Part shown: one piece after another, positions 44,596 to 54,640 of the stretch
How positions within the stretch are numbered: position 1 is the stretch's first letter
Layout: each line of letters opens with the position of its first letter
Assembly: GCF_905163445.1 (NCBI RefSeq)
Contig: NC_053195.1
Coordinates: 8,112,501-8,176,500 of the forward strand
Direction of reading: 5' to 3'
DNA length: 64,000 bases
Source of the DNA: Pararge aegeria
Lineage: Eukaryota; Arthropoda; Insecta; Lepidoptera; Nymphalidae
Position numbers and translations under genes: made by a program
The notes under the pieces: generated by a model
Databases searched by the model: none
The model's input: the letters and a program-made list of their open reading frames with translations, nothing else
What the model was told of the DNA's origin: nothing

Positions 44596-45000
44596 GTATA
44601 AAAAATTACTTAACCCCAAGCCAGAAGGTTTCCTAGCCCAATTAGAATAGAAAAATATTAAGGTCAACATACTAACCTACAACGTAATATTCCGGAATTC
44701 AAGGACAAATACAGAAATTTGTGTCGCCTAAGTAAGTTGTTGAATAACAAGTTTTTTATGCATATAAAAGATAATCTTTAAAATCGAAAGCAAGTTACGT
44801 TTTATCACGTTTTGCTGTATATTATATTAAGGTAATTATTTAATACACAGTAGGACAGCGACAGGATATAAAATCATGAGACAAATCACATCTTGCTTTT
44901 TAGAAGCAACTTTCATGGAACTCTTAATGCTGTATAATTATTGCGCAGTCTGTCGTCTACATATGCCATTTTTAAACCACCCTATGTCCATCGACCGAAA
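44596..45000. other. Unique AT-rich DNA
   Basis: No recognisable feature. Confidence 0.4.
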
Positions 45001-45004
45001 ACTG

Positions 45005-45093
45005 CTTTTTTCTGCTACTTGGCAGCAGAAAAAAGTAGGTCTGTAGTAGTTCCCCACTTTTTACTGTTGTAAAAAGTGTGTCCTTACACACTT
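45005..45093. repeat. Cluster of three small perfect hairpins
   Basis: CTTTTTTCTGCT pairs 45005-45016 with 45024-45035. CACTTTTTAC pairs 45055-45064 with 45069-45078. AAGTGTGT pairs 45074-45081 with 45086-45093, sharing bases with the second. All arms are perfect with 4-7 base loops. Confidence 0.75.
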
Positions 45094-46035
45094 CTTATAT
45101 AAACAATAAAACATACGAAAGAATCAATCCTCATTTATCATCTGTGTATTATAAAGAAACCGCACCTGACCACACTTTCGATATCAATCTTATATCTGAA
45201 ACGATATAGACTATCGCTGTTTTATAGAAATGCAACGTTGTGTAAAAATATGGAATCATTAAATCGTCTACTCTAAGAGTTATGCATAAGATTTCTCTTT
45301 ATTTTTCAGTTTTGAACAGAGCTAAGAAAAGTTAATATGCAAACAGAAATAAATAAAAGAAATTAATATTAAAATATACTGCTACAAATTTTTTGCACGT
45401 AACATTTGATTTTAAATAAAAATAAAGTTCAACATGACTCACGTTCAAATATAATTGACAAATAAAGCAAAATGAAATTTGGACACGCCCTGCAAATGCC
45501 ACTAATTGATATAGAATCGTTGATGGATATGTAAAACCGGATTTGATTGTTTACTAAAGTGATAATACCACCGCCAGTTATATTAATATTTTGTCAGATT
45601 GTGACTTTAGGTGCGGAATGCTGCTTAATGAATTCGAAAGAACAGCTGTTATTATTAATTCTTAGCGATAAAATTAAATACTCTTTACTTAATTTCTGAC
45701 TAAATAGTAACCCGCTTTCGTTTTAGTTAAATCTCAGCGACTACTAGAAATTATAAAAATTGCCAATGAAAACATATACAAATCCTAATCTGACCTACCA
45801 GACCTATTAATATCTTCTAACACGAATTTTATTAATATTCGTATAGAAATGTTACCATGCAGTATATGAATAATATTGATTATATCTAACTGTTAAAATT
45901 TATCGACTATTATCTCCGCTAAAACGACTGCACCTTTATATTTAATTACTGTGGACTGGACCTTATACAATCCTTCAGACTTACTTTTAGTAAACGTTCC
46001 AACCATAAACAATTAATTTTCTTTTTATTATTATA
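45094..46035. other. Unique AT-rich DNA
   Basis: No recognisable gene or repeat. Confidence 0.4.
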
Positions 46036-46345
46036 ACACTTGACTGGAATGTCTCCTGGTGGTGACTGTCCCTGAGTCTAGACTAAGATGATAGCGGTCA
46101 AACCTGGTGAGTGTAAAATCCAAGTCCCTAATTAGTTTTTATGCAGCAACGTTCCGGGCTGCTATATCACACAGCCTTGGTGCAAGCTTGAGGTAGTAAC
46201 TAGCCATGGTCTGAGCCACCCACTAGCCCAGACCAGGGAAAATTTAGAAAATTATAATTTCCCAAATTGCTCCCGCCCGGTTTCGGACCCGGGACCTACC
46301 ACTTGTAAGACCATATCGCTCACCACTGCTCCTGGTAGGTCTTAA
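46036..46345 (-). mobile_element. SINE family C, near full length
   Basis: Reversed tail TGTCTCCTGGTGGTGACTGT, then AAGATGATAGCGGTCAAACC, AGTAACTAGCCATGGTCTGA, CAGACCAGGGAAAATTTAGA and the head CGGTTTCGGACCCGGGACCT, a decayed B-box. Confidence 0.7.
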
Positions 46346-46362
46346 AAAAATGGTTGCTGCGT

Positions 46363-46408
46363 GAAAAAAAACGAACAAAGACACTTCGGCTTTTACAATA
46401 TTAGTATG
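46363..46408 (-). mobile_element. Helitron 5' end fragment
   Basis: AACGAACAAAGACACTTCGG then CTTTTACAATATTAGTATGC is the reversed 5' terminus seen in the 48481-48828 Helitron. Confidence 0.5.
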
Positions 46409-46868
46409 CGAGAGTGAGAAAACTATAGAAGTGTTAAGTCTGTTATGCGATACACGCCACGTCTTAAACTCGAAGGAACATTTAAGAGGTGGAAAGTTCG
46501 TATTTGCTAACAGCTAAAACTTCTTGCGAAGAGAGTTGAGTGAAACGAATAGGTGCTTTTATGTATTGCGCTTATGGCAGGTTTAAATTCAAGAGTAGGT
46601 AGATATAAGTGTTAAACTTTTCCATGGAAATTTACAGTTCAGTAAGTGTGTAGATAGTTCTGGTATAATTTAATTACATACGCCGTGTGGTGAAGGTAGA
46701 TCAAAATACAGTTGTCACGACCCTTTCTCTTCCCGCGGGTTCCATACGAGGCTAACTAAGGAATTTTAACGGAAAACAAACAGCAGCGTTCTCTGTTCTA
46801 CACAGTGATGGCCTACCTCTGTCCAAAATACCAAGCATTTCGCTCGCTCAGGTATATAGTTAACGCGC
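46409..46868. other. Unique DNA
   Basis: No recognisable repeat. GC rises towards the right end, next to the TATA-like block. Confidence 0.4.
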
Positions 46869-46896
46869 TATAAAAGCTGGCGCCGCACCGTTTTAT
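46869..46896. promoter_or_regulatory. Inverted TATAAAA pair around GGCGCC
   Basis: TATAAAAG at 46869-46876 and TTTTATA at 46890-46896 face each other across CTGGCGCCGCACCG. It resembles two opposed TATA boxes. A 40-codon ATG frame starts at 46902 on the plus strand, too close for a normal leader from this TATA. Function is inferred from motif shape only. Confidence 0.25.
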
Positions 46897-47024
46897 ACCA
46901 CATGGCGAGCGTCGGCTACTTCAAAAATTTGACACTTACTGTATACCCACAGTGTACATTGATGCATCGAGAGGTCTACGAAAGCTACTTAGTTTTTTCA
47001 TTGCATGTTTCATTATATAATTAA

Positions 47025-47579
47025 TGCAAAAAAAAGGTACTAAATGATTTGATAACAATTAAATAACCTATTTGTTTATTTTATATACAGATACCAAATG
47101 AAAGCTCAGAAGAGTAATTTGGAATGATACGCTGGTAAAATTTTATTAAATCATTTTATTATTTGTCTTCAATTTATCACACATTAATCCCAATAATTAT
47201 TCACTGTATTATATTTTTATGCCCACGTCCGAACGTGACCACAGCCGATAAATAGACTGCCGTCCGCCTCAATCATTAGTACGCCAGTCTCATTAGTACG
47301 TACCTATACACAAATCGGTATCACTACCTGTCAATGCAACAAGGGTGGGTATATTGACATGGTTACACTTATTATTTCATGAGGTATATTGACACACACT
47401 AATCATATTTTAAATTGCTAACACAAAGAAGTTAATGGTACTGCTAACTATAGAGATATTTGAGAAAATTATGGGAAATGGTCGGGTATGCAGATTTTCT
47501 CACGATGTGTTTGATGTCATGGCCAAAGCAAGTGGTATAGAGGTAGAAGAATTTTGTGTAGTAGTAGTAGTTATAAAGC
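47025..47579. other. Unique AT-rich DNA
   Basis: No recognisable gene or repeat. The last 100 bp may already belong to the LINE 3' region that follows. Confidence 0.35.
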
Positions 47580-47812
47580 TTTTTGTGAAATAGCTCGTCT
47601 GGGGAAGTACTACCACCATTTGCTTGTTTCTGCCGCTAAGCGCCATTGTTGCAATGCTGTGTTCCGGTCTGGAGGGCGTGGTTGCCGGTGTAATTACAGG
47701 CACAGGAACAACACTTTGCAGAATGTGTTCCTTGCATGGCCTGCTAAGTGTTACTCTGTTTATAGGCGATGGTTTTCCACTTACCGCCAGGTGGACTATC
47801 GATTATTAATTA
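47580..47812 (+). mobile_element. LINE 3' UTR, family F
   Basis: AGCTCGTCTGGGGAAGTACT, TGCCGCTAAGCGCCATTGTT, TTCCGGTCTGGAGGGCGTGG, TTGCCGGTGTAATTACAGGC and GGCGATGGTTTTCCACTTAC then CGCCAGGTGG follow the order of a common lepidopteran LINE 3' region. Three shorter copies are in the window. Confidence 0.65.
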
Positions 47813-47850
47813 AAAACATATATAAAGAAAGTGGTACTTTGATTGCATAA

Positions 47851-47940
47851 AAAACGCACATAACTTAGAGGAGCGTGCTGGGACTCGAACTCGGTACCCC
47901 AAAAGTGAAGATGAACTCCTACCCAGTGCGTTATCACCGT
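47851..47940 (-). mobile_element. SINE family B, tRNA-like head only
   Basis: On the minus strand CGGTGATAACGCACTGGGTA then GTACCGAGTTCGAGTCCCAG and AAGTTATGTGCGTTTTTT, the family head with a good B-box. The 3' body is missing, which is unusual for a SINE and suggests deletion. Confidence 0.65.
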
Positions 47941-48480
47941 TTATATACTATACCCCATTGTAATGTCAACTAAATGAACCAATCATCTCTACAATGAAGT
48001 ATGTTCTAATAATAAAAAAATACGCCAACGCAGGCACCTATCGATGCTTTTATGTTTATCGACTTGGCTGGTAACCCATTTATCGTAAAAGCGTTTCATG
48101 TTTCACTTAATGTCATCATATAAAATATAGGTCTATTGCGTGACTTATTTTACGCCACTGCCTATAAAAATGGGACCCTTTTTGCAAAACATATACCATA
48201 GTATTATTTGCGCTATTTTTTACTTACTATGTACACAACCATTAACGGATTATACAAAAGGCGGTTGAAGTGCTAAAGCATTTTGTACCACTCTACCTTT
48301 GAATGTGCGAAAAATACGAGTAGTTTTGGCGCAAAGCGGATAAGATTGAGAGGAGCATAATAAAATTTTAAGGACGCATTTAAATATACTAATATAACAT
48401 AATAATGGTGGTAATATTATAAGTAGTTGAATTATACATATATATTTTTTCCCCCTTTTTTTACCTGTCTTATAATAAAA
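47941..48480. other. Unique AT-rich DNA
   Basis: No recognisable feature. Confidence 0.4.
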
Positions 48481-48828
48481 CTAGCTGTAGCCCGCGACTT
48501 CGTCCGCGTTTCATATTTTTTTTTAATTTACGCAGGAACCCTTTTATTCTCCCGAGATAAAGTGTATCCTTGCTGTAAGATACATTTTACTCCAGATCTC
48601 GGATTCTCTAGGATGCAAACTATTTCAATGCAACATTTAACTAAGATAAGTGAGGCGGTAAAGCCATACATGGAATCTTTTACCAGCAGCTTTTCTGGGA
48701 TAAATATTATCTTTTTTCCATGTCCAAGATGCAAGTCACATCTGTACGAAATTTTAAAGGGTAAGACGATCAGAAGTAGCAAAAAAAACAAACAAACACA
48801 CTTTCGTTTTGATAATATTAGTATAGAA
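48481..48828 (-). mobile_element. Nonautonomous Helitron, near complete
   Basis: The plus strand begins CTAGCTGTAGCCCGCGACTT then CGTCCGCG after an A: the reversed 3' hairpin and CTAG|T. At the right, GATAATATTAGTATAGAA is the reverse of a 5' TCTATACTAATATTATC. The body has ATTCTCCCGAGATAAAGTGT. The plus-strand 147-codon frame that crosses it has no Helitron or other domain. No TIRs or target duplication, as expected. Confidence 0.7.
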
Positions 48829-48974
48829 TATCTTAAAATATATAAAATACATTTTCTACGTTACATTTGAAATGAATGAACAATAAAATGTAATAAAAAT
48901 ACATTCATAGAGAAAATTTATATTTATTTAGACTCACTTGTTTGTTTTTCTATTTTTTAATGTTATACTTCTTT

Positions 48975-49450
48975 TAGCGCGTTTGGGAAAAATCCAGTCA
49001 TCCAAATCCGTCACTAAAAACCGACACCCTGAAGTTAGCTTTAAGGTTGGACAGTGTACACTTTCAATTATTGTCATAGTCTGCGTGCTCATTCCGGTGA
49101 TATAATTGTACAAAAATCTCAAATTTTGATGTTGAGTGGAACTTGGTTGTCCAATAATGAGTCCATTAGAATACAAAATTTAATTATGTTTATTATGTCC
49201 ATTCCTTTAATTATGTAGAAATATTTTTTTTGTAATATTTAAATAAGCTTCATTTAACAAGACAATGTGTTATAACTATATAAAACTTTATGTATTAAAT
49301 TCCTAGCTTTTTTCTATTGTTAGTGCCGTTATTTCTACAAATGCAAAATAAGGCGAAAGAAAAAAATTTTGAAAGATTTTTATCTTGTTACGCCAAATAA
49401 GTATTACTTCTAACGCGTGTACATAAGTACACACACGTTTTTTTTTAAAC
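48975..49450 (-). repeat. Unclassified repeat H, inverted copy
   Basis: Reverse complement of 40866-41240 with the same landmarks (CACTAAAAACCGACACCCTG, TGTACAAAAATCTCAAATTT, TTATCTTGTTACGCCAAATA, ACGCGTGTACATAAGTACAC). Longer than the forward copy on the CTTCTTTTAGCGCG side. Confidence 0.7.
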
Positions 49451-49484
49451 TCAATCTGCACTGATATGTAATAGAAATACTACG

Positions 49485-49510
49485 TACAACAAATACAAAT
49501 ACAAATACTA
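49485..49510. repeat. ACAAAT short tandem repeat
   Basis: About three and a half ACAAAT units. Confidence 0.6.
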
Positions 49511-49694
49511 TATACTATATGATAAGAAAAAATTGGAGGTTACTGGTAATTGGAGTATACGCAACAAACTATGAACCAGTTTACGCATCAACCAACTCTC
49601 TACTAACGATAGACGGGAAAATTAAAAAAAATATATTTTATACTGAAACATTTCACAATTATTGTTATAACGTCATTTCATAACTAAGTACCGT

Positions 49695-50020
49695 AGAATA
49701 TGTAACAAAGGAAGAAAACCAGCGTCAATACAGTATACACAAAGCAAAAAGACTGTTCCATTTGCATATTTCACAGTTAGTTAATTGACTCCGTAGCAAC
49801 ACATCCAACGCCGGATTTCCGTGAAAACCGGCTGAAATATTTTGAGTTTGTGAATTCTAATATTATACCTTATGCTTTTGGATTAAAGTCTAAATATTCC
49901 AGCTGCTCAGCTTTAACAAAAGTGTCGCATAGGCATTGCTTATCCATTTTTTATTTCGCCTGCATCACGGTTATTATTTCTCTTCTGTTTCATTAGCAAT
50001 TCAGTACACTTCTGTTGTGG
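49695..50020 (+). repeat. 0.32-kb unclassified repeat J, copy 1
   Basis: Shares with 61612-61935, in the same order: ACAAAGGAAGAAAACCAGCG, ACACAAAGCAAAAAGACTGT, TTCACAGTTAGTTAATTGAC, CGCCGGATTTCCGTGAAAAC and TTATTTCGCCTGC. Neither copy has a long ORF. Confidence 0.7.
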
Positions 50021-50199
50021 TAAAACGCTCTGAATACTAAAAGTTCAATGTTGTAATAAATCACAATATTTTTAAACTTTTATTTCATTTGAGCCAATTT
50101 TTTTTTCAAACTTAATCGTATTTTGTAGCAAATGAGAGAGCCTGCATTATTTATAGAACTATGCATTTAACATCGATACAAGAGCATTGCGCCATACTT
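50021..50199. other. Unique AT-rich DNA
   Basis: No recognisable feature. Confidence 0.4.
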
Positions 50200-50330
50200 A
50201 TTTTTACAGCCAAGCAGCATATCTATATTCCGATCTGAAGGGCGTGGAGGAATTCATAGACATAGGATGCCACTCTGAAGGCCGTGTTCCTTGCATGCCC
50301 TGCGAATTTTTGCTTTGGTCCGTTAACTAT
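50200..50330 (+). mobile_element. LINE 3' UTR fragment, family F
   Basis: TATATTCCGATCTGAAGGGC then GTGGAGG and GTTCCTTGCATGCCCTGCGA match family F. The GGTGTAATTACAGG core is missing. Confidence 0.5.
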
Positions 50331-50664
50331 TCCCATAAAAGAAAAACATTAGAGTACCAAACTTGCATGATGTTCAAAACCATGCCTAGAACAAACTTAA
50401 CTGCGGTAAATTTAGTGCGTTTTTGCACAAATCACCTGATAGCATTTGTTCGAGCGACCAAACGACTCATTATTTTCAACGTGACGTTAGTTTCGAAAAC
50501 TTAAAATTTTCAAAGAAGTTAGGGAGTCTGTATAACTAGCGTGCACTTCGTTCATGCACACAACCTACCCTATATTTTATTACTGCTCGTATTGCTGAAA
50601 TTTTTTTCCAAATACTATCGTCTACCTATCCACCAAATTAGTCAAGTTTTGACATTTTTTAGTG
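50331..50664. other. Unique DNA
   Basis: No recognisable gene or repeat. Confidence 0.4.
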
Positions 50665-50757
50665 TCATCATCATCATATAATCTACCACCGGCCCACTAC
50701 AGGATACGAGGTCTCCTCCCATAATGAGAAGGGCTTAAGGCTAGCCCAGTGCGGATA
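50665..50757 (-). mobile_element. SINE family B, 3' end only
   Basis: CATCATCATCATATAATCTA then CCACCGGCCCACTACAGGAT, GTCTCCTCCCATAATGAGAA and GCCCAGTGCGGAT are the reversed 3' end. Confidence 0.7.
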
Positions 50758-50872
50758 TTCTAATATATGGTCTATATATAGCCCAAATAAACGACGATAT
50801 ATATATAGCCCAACGACTTGTTCATGTTTCAAGTTGATGCAATAATTTAGCTAAATGTACACTAACGGCTAA

Positions 50873-51070
50873 CTAGCTGATGCCGGCGTATTTTGTCTGT
50901 GCTTACTACGACTTTTTAAAAACTCCGTGGGGCTTTATGCCCCTATGTTACTCTTCGTCCTTTCAACTAACTCCAGGACTCCAAAAATCAATTTAGTTGT
51001 TGTGTAAGTTGCTAAGTTAGAGCGTGAAGGAAGGAGAAACAAACAAACTCACTTTAGCATTCATAATATC
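50873..51070 (-). mobile_element. Helitron-like element, decayed
   Basis: Starts A|CTAGCTGATGCCGGCG (reversed 3' end) and ends GAAACAAACAAACTCACTTT then AGCATTCATAATATCA (reversed 5' side). Body diverged. Confidence 0.5.
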
Positions 51071-51823
51071 AAGGATAACTAAACAAACCATAGAAGTTTG
51101 ACTCGCAATTGGTCGATTTAAAACATGAAAGAACGTAGGTATAAACTAATGCCATTTTCACATTTAAAATATCACAATAGTCACTTTAAATAGCTTCCAT
51201 AGTGTAGAATAGTGCCATAAATTTACGCATAGATTAAACAATATTAACCAGTTTTGCATGCTAAATAAAAACAGACGTTTTAGTCATTCACAGCCAGTTT
51301 TCTGACCCTTTTCACGCTGTTTTTGCACATTAAACAACATCACTCCACCTATTTCACTTCCACAGTCTACTGGCACTTTTTATTCGTATCCACGCCCGTC
51401 AACCGCAAATTTCTAAACAAAAATCCTGTAAAAGTTTTCTATATATGAAAATATATTTTACATACACGCGACAGGTATTCAATTCAAACAAAAGCGTTTA
51501 TAAATTATTTAAACGACCGAATACGGGTTCATTTTTTTTCATACAGTTTTCAACCATATTAATTGATTGAAAATTTTAAATTGTGTAATAGTTTTCAGCA
51601 ATACGCAGTATTAAATTTAAGTTTTTTTTACCAAAAACTTGTTTTACCTTTACCACCTAGGATGTAAACCAACGGCAAAAGAAAAAAACTTTTTGACCAT
51701 AAAGATTTTCTATTATCTTTGTTTATTTATTGAAAATTTCATCTCAACTAATGGATGATTTTGCGTCTGACTAGTGGGGGTCTACCAACATTTACTGTTT
51801 TTCTATTCAAGGTCACCACTTTC
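51071..51823. other. Unique AT-rich DNA
   Basis: No recognisable gene or repeat. Confidence 0.4.
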
Positions 51824-51879
51824 GCACCTTAGAATCTGAATGTTGAGAACTTCTGCCCAACATTCAGATTCTAAGGTGC
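51824..51879. repeat. Perfect 22-bp-arm hairpin
   Basis: Arms 51824-51845 and 51858-51879 are perfect reverse complements over 22 bases with a 12-base loop (AGAACTTCTGCC). No target duplication. The stem is longer than chance pairing but short for a typical animal pre-miRNA. Confidence 0.85.
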
Positions 51880-53207
51880 AACTTTGCAACCCATCGAGTT
51901 TACAAAACTTTAAACTTGTCTTCAATATTGTTCTCCTAATCTTTTCGAAGGCAAATTATTGTTGATTCTCGGCCCGGCCTTGAATATTTATTGCGTTTTC
52001 TGCTAATAAATCTCAATCAATACCAGCCCGGATTCAGAAAATATGTGGTACTTCATGCCCCGGATGGTACGTTAAGCACGTTTATTACTAGCAGCTTACA
52101 ATAATCGTTTGGCCGCTAACCTGATTTTGAACAAAAAGATGGAGCTTTGCTAAGGCAGACAAACATTATTCCCTAAACTTGAACGTTAATGGCTTTTAAA
52201 TAAGAATATAAATAAAATTTTAAACTCTTATCAGCCATTTTTTTTCAACTTAAGTAATTTCACAGTGTGTATTTATTTTTTCTCTCCAAACACTCAGCTA
52301 ATAATATAGTATCACAAAGGTTCTTACAAAAGGTTACTAAAACAGAGCATTAAATGTTCTTTGCAGCAAAATAACGATTGGTTTAATAGTTTAGAAAAAT
52401 TACATTTTCTCTTAACTGCCTCAAGACACGTTTTTATTCCATCCTTATATTTAAACATAATATTTATGTGTTTTTGTGTTTGTATCAAACACGACGTGTT
52501 CAATGATACTGTAAAACTTGTGTCACTATGAAAACTTTCGCATACGGTTACATTGTCACCACAACCTTAATTACTAACTTACCACACGTGCAAGACAAAA
52601 GGCATATATATTACTTCTGATGATGTATTATTAAGTATATTTAAAGCCCAACCTTTAGACCCTTTTCAACCTGTTTTTGCGCTCTCGACAAAACAGTAAG
52701 TCCTAATTCACTCCAACTACTTTTTGTTCACATACATAATTAACATAGTTTGAAACCAAAAGCATGTCAAAAGAGTACTATAAATATCTTAATCATATAT
52801 TTTAAAAAATTTATGTAAATATTTGACTTTTTCGTTGTCTTTGAATATAATATAAATTATAAACCACTCGAAAGTGGATGGTTTGACTGCTCTTTCATAT
52901 CAATCTTAAAGCGACTTTAGGGCAATCTTGTAGTTACTATCTTCTTTTCAAAGGTCTCTAGTCCATATCTAGTCCATATTGATACTTTTGAAACAAGAGA
53001 TATTACTTTTTTCTCAAAATGATTATTAAAGGCCTGGATTTCCAGGGAGTCGCTGCTTAAAATTCTGTTGGTTCCATATTTTTTATATGCGTTTAAAAAA
53101 AATATTAAGTTGATATTTATATTAATTACAAAAATTATATATGTAATCTGTATAAAATAACGTCCCGACCGACACACGGACACTTAGATACACAAGCGGC
53201 ACAAAAC
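51880..53207. other. Unique AT-rich DNA
   Basis: No recognisable gene or repeat. Confidence 0.4.
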
Positions 53208-53270
53208 CGTGGAATTTGGAACTCCCTACAAAATACCTATGTCCAGCAGTGGACGACTATCGGTTGATAT
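53208..53270 (+). mobile_element. RTE LINE 3' end
   Basis: GTGGAATTTGGAACTCCCTA then CAAAATACCTATGTCCAGCA and GTGGACGACTATCGGTTGAT is the terminal segment also seen at 62430-62480 and, reversed, at 3395-3445. Confidence 0.65.
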
Positions 53271-53348
53271 ACCACCGCTTGGCTCCAGTGTCTCCGTGCT
53301 ACTCGCTAATGTTGATCATCTTTTCACCTAATCGAGGGTCAACTAATC

Positions 53349-53611
53349 GACGGCCGATTGGCGCAGTGGGCAGCGACCCTGCTTTCCGAGTCCAAGGCCG
53401 TGGGTTCGATTCCCACGACTGGAAAATGTTTGTGTGATGAACATGAATGTTTTTCAGTGTCTGGGTGTTTATATGTATTTTATAAGTATTTACGTATATT
53501 ATTTATCAAAATATTCATCAATCATCTTAGTCCTCATAACACAAGCTACGCTTACTTTGGGGCTAGATGGCTATGTGTGTATTGTCGTAGTATACCTATT
53601 TATTTTATTAA
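53349..53611 (+). mobile_element. SINE family A, best-preserved copy
   Basis: The head GACGGCCGATTGGCGCAGTG then GGCAGCGACCCTGCTTTCCG has an intact A-box and perfect B-box GGTTCGATTCC. The full body runs to CTTTGGGGCTAGATGGCTAT, then TGTCGTAGTATACC and TATTTATTTTATTAATTATAATTAAT. The most likely pol III-competent copy here. Confidence 0.88.
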
Positions 53612-53631
53612 TTATAATTAATGCAGCATTT

Positions 53632-53935
53632 ACCGGTACGAGGTCGCCATTCCAGCAACTCAAAACCGCTACGTCAATCGGTTCGCCGAGATATGTGCCC
53701 CTCCTATTGCTACTTAATCTTTGCGACTCGTTGAGCTCTATCGTAAATTCTGGATTTCTACAGAACTTCTCATTTATGAATACTTAGAAATACAACGAGT
53801 ATAACCCTCTCCATCGCCCACTCAGTGACTCTGAGCTTTCTTATGAGACCCCATAGATAACGACCATGTATCGGAGCCATAAGTCATCACTGGTACACGC
53901 CATTTGCAAAGAATTTGGTTTAGTCAAACTATCAA
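53632..53935 (-). mobile_element. RTE-type LINE fragment
   Basis: The plus strand shows GAGGTCGCCATTCCAGCAAC, CTCTCCATCGCCCACTCAGT, GACTCTGAGCTTTCTTATGA and CGGAGCCATAAGTCATCACT, the antisense of the conserved RTE segment. Frame broken by indels. Confidence 0.7.
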
Positions 53936-54174
53936 CAGGTTATTAGTTTGTGTGGTGTTAATTAGCCCAGTTTACGTTATTTCCTGCATGGATAATGGTG
54001 GGGCAGATAGTAAAATAGTCGACTATTATTCAACGCTGAAGATATCACGTACAAGCTAGTGAATAATAAGGGGAAAACAATAGCGCCCTAATGAAGCTGG
54101 CCGCTTGTTAGGAAACAATGATGGTTTTTGTTATGTTCATTAGCATTACATTCATCCTTTATTTGGAATATATA

Positions 54175-54355
54175 CAGTGAATCCATTATTTCTTGCTACT
54201 TAGATCTGAAGGGCGTGGTGCTGCTGGTTGCTGGTGTAATAACAGGCACATGATGCTTAACGCCTACGATACAGGGCGACAATTTAGAGGAACTGTTCCT
54301 CGCATGCCCTGCGAAGTTTTGCTCTGTTAACAGGCGGGCCATCCACTTGATCCAT
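54175..54355 (+). mobile_element. LINE 3' UTR fragment, family F
   Basis: TTAGATCTGAAGGGCGTGGT, GGTTGCTGGTGTAATAACAG, CTGTTCCTCGCATGCCCTGC and GGCGGGCCATCC match family F in order. Confidence 0.6.
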
Positions 54356-54640
54356 CAATGATGGCGCCACTACAAATATACACACGAAACTGACGCAGAG
54401 TGCTAGAATGATTTTTGAGGCTCCAAAACACCTGTCTTCCAAATTTCCGGTGATCATTCCTACAAGGAACGCAAGAAGAGCTGCGCAGGTCATTGATTAA
54501 CATATATAGGAAATAAAGCAAGAAGATTTTGGGTTCATCATATTAGGTACTACCATTACGAACGCGTTCGTGCTTTTGAATTTTGAAGTTTCAAAATGCT
54601 TAAATTAGGCCTACTTGATGAATTTTGTAGGAGAATATTC
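54356..54640. other. Mostly unique DNA with a LINE tail trace
   Basis: 54583-54630 (AATTTTGAAGTTTCAAAATG, AAATTAGGCCTACTTGATGA) resembles the Jockey-like LINE 3' tail. The rest is unassigned. The minus-strand frame 54284-54493 has a hydrophobic middle but lies partly on family F. Confidence 0.35.

Noticed and set aside
47554..47850. Overlapping plus-strand frames with a hydrophobic stretch
   Set aside because: They fall on the family-F LINE 3' UTR, which is non-coding in related copies.
48427..48870. A 147-codon plus-strand frame
   Set aside because: Most of it lies across the nonautonomous Helitron read in the opposite direction.
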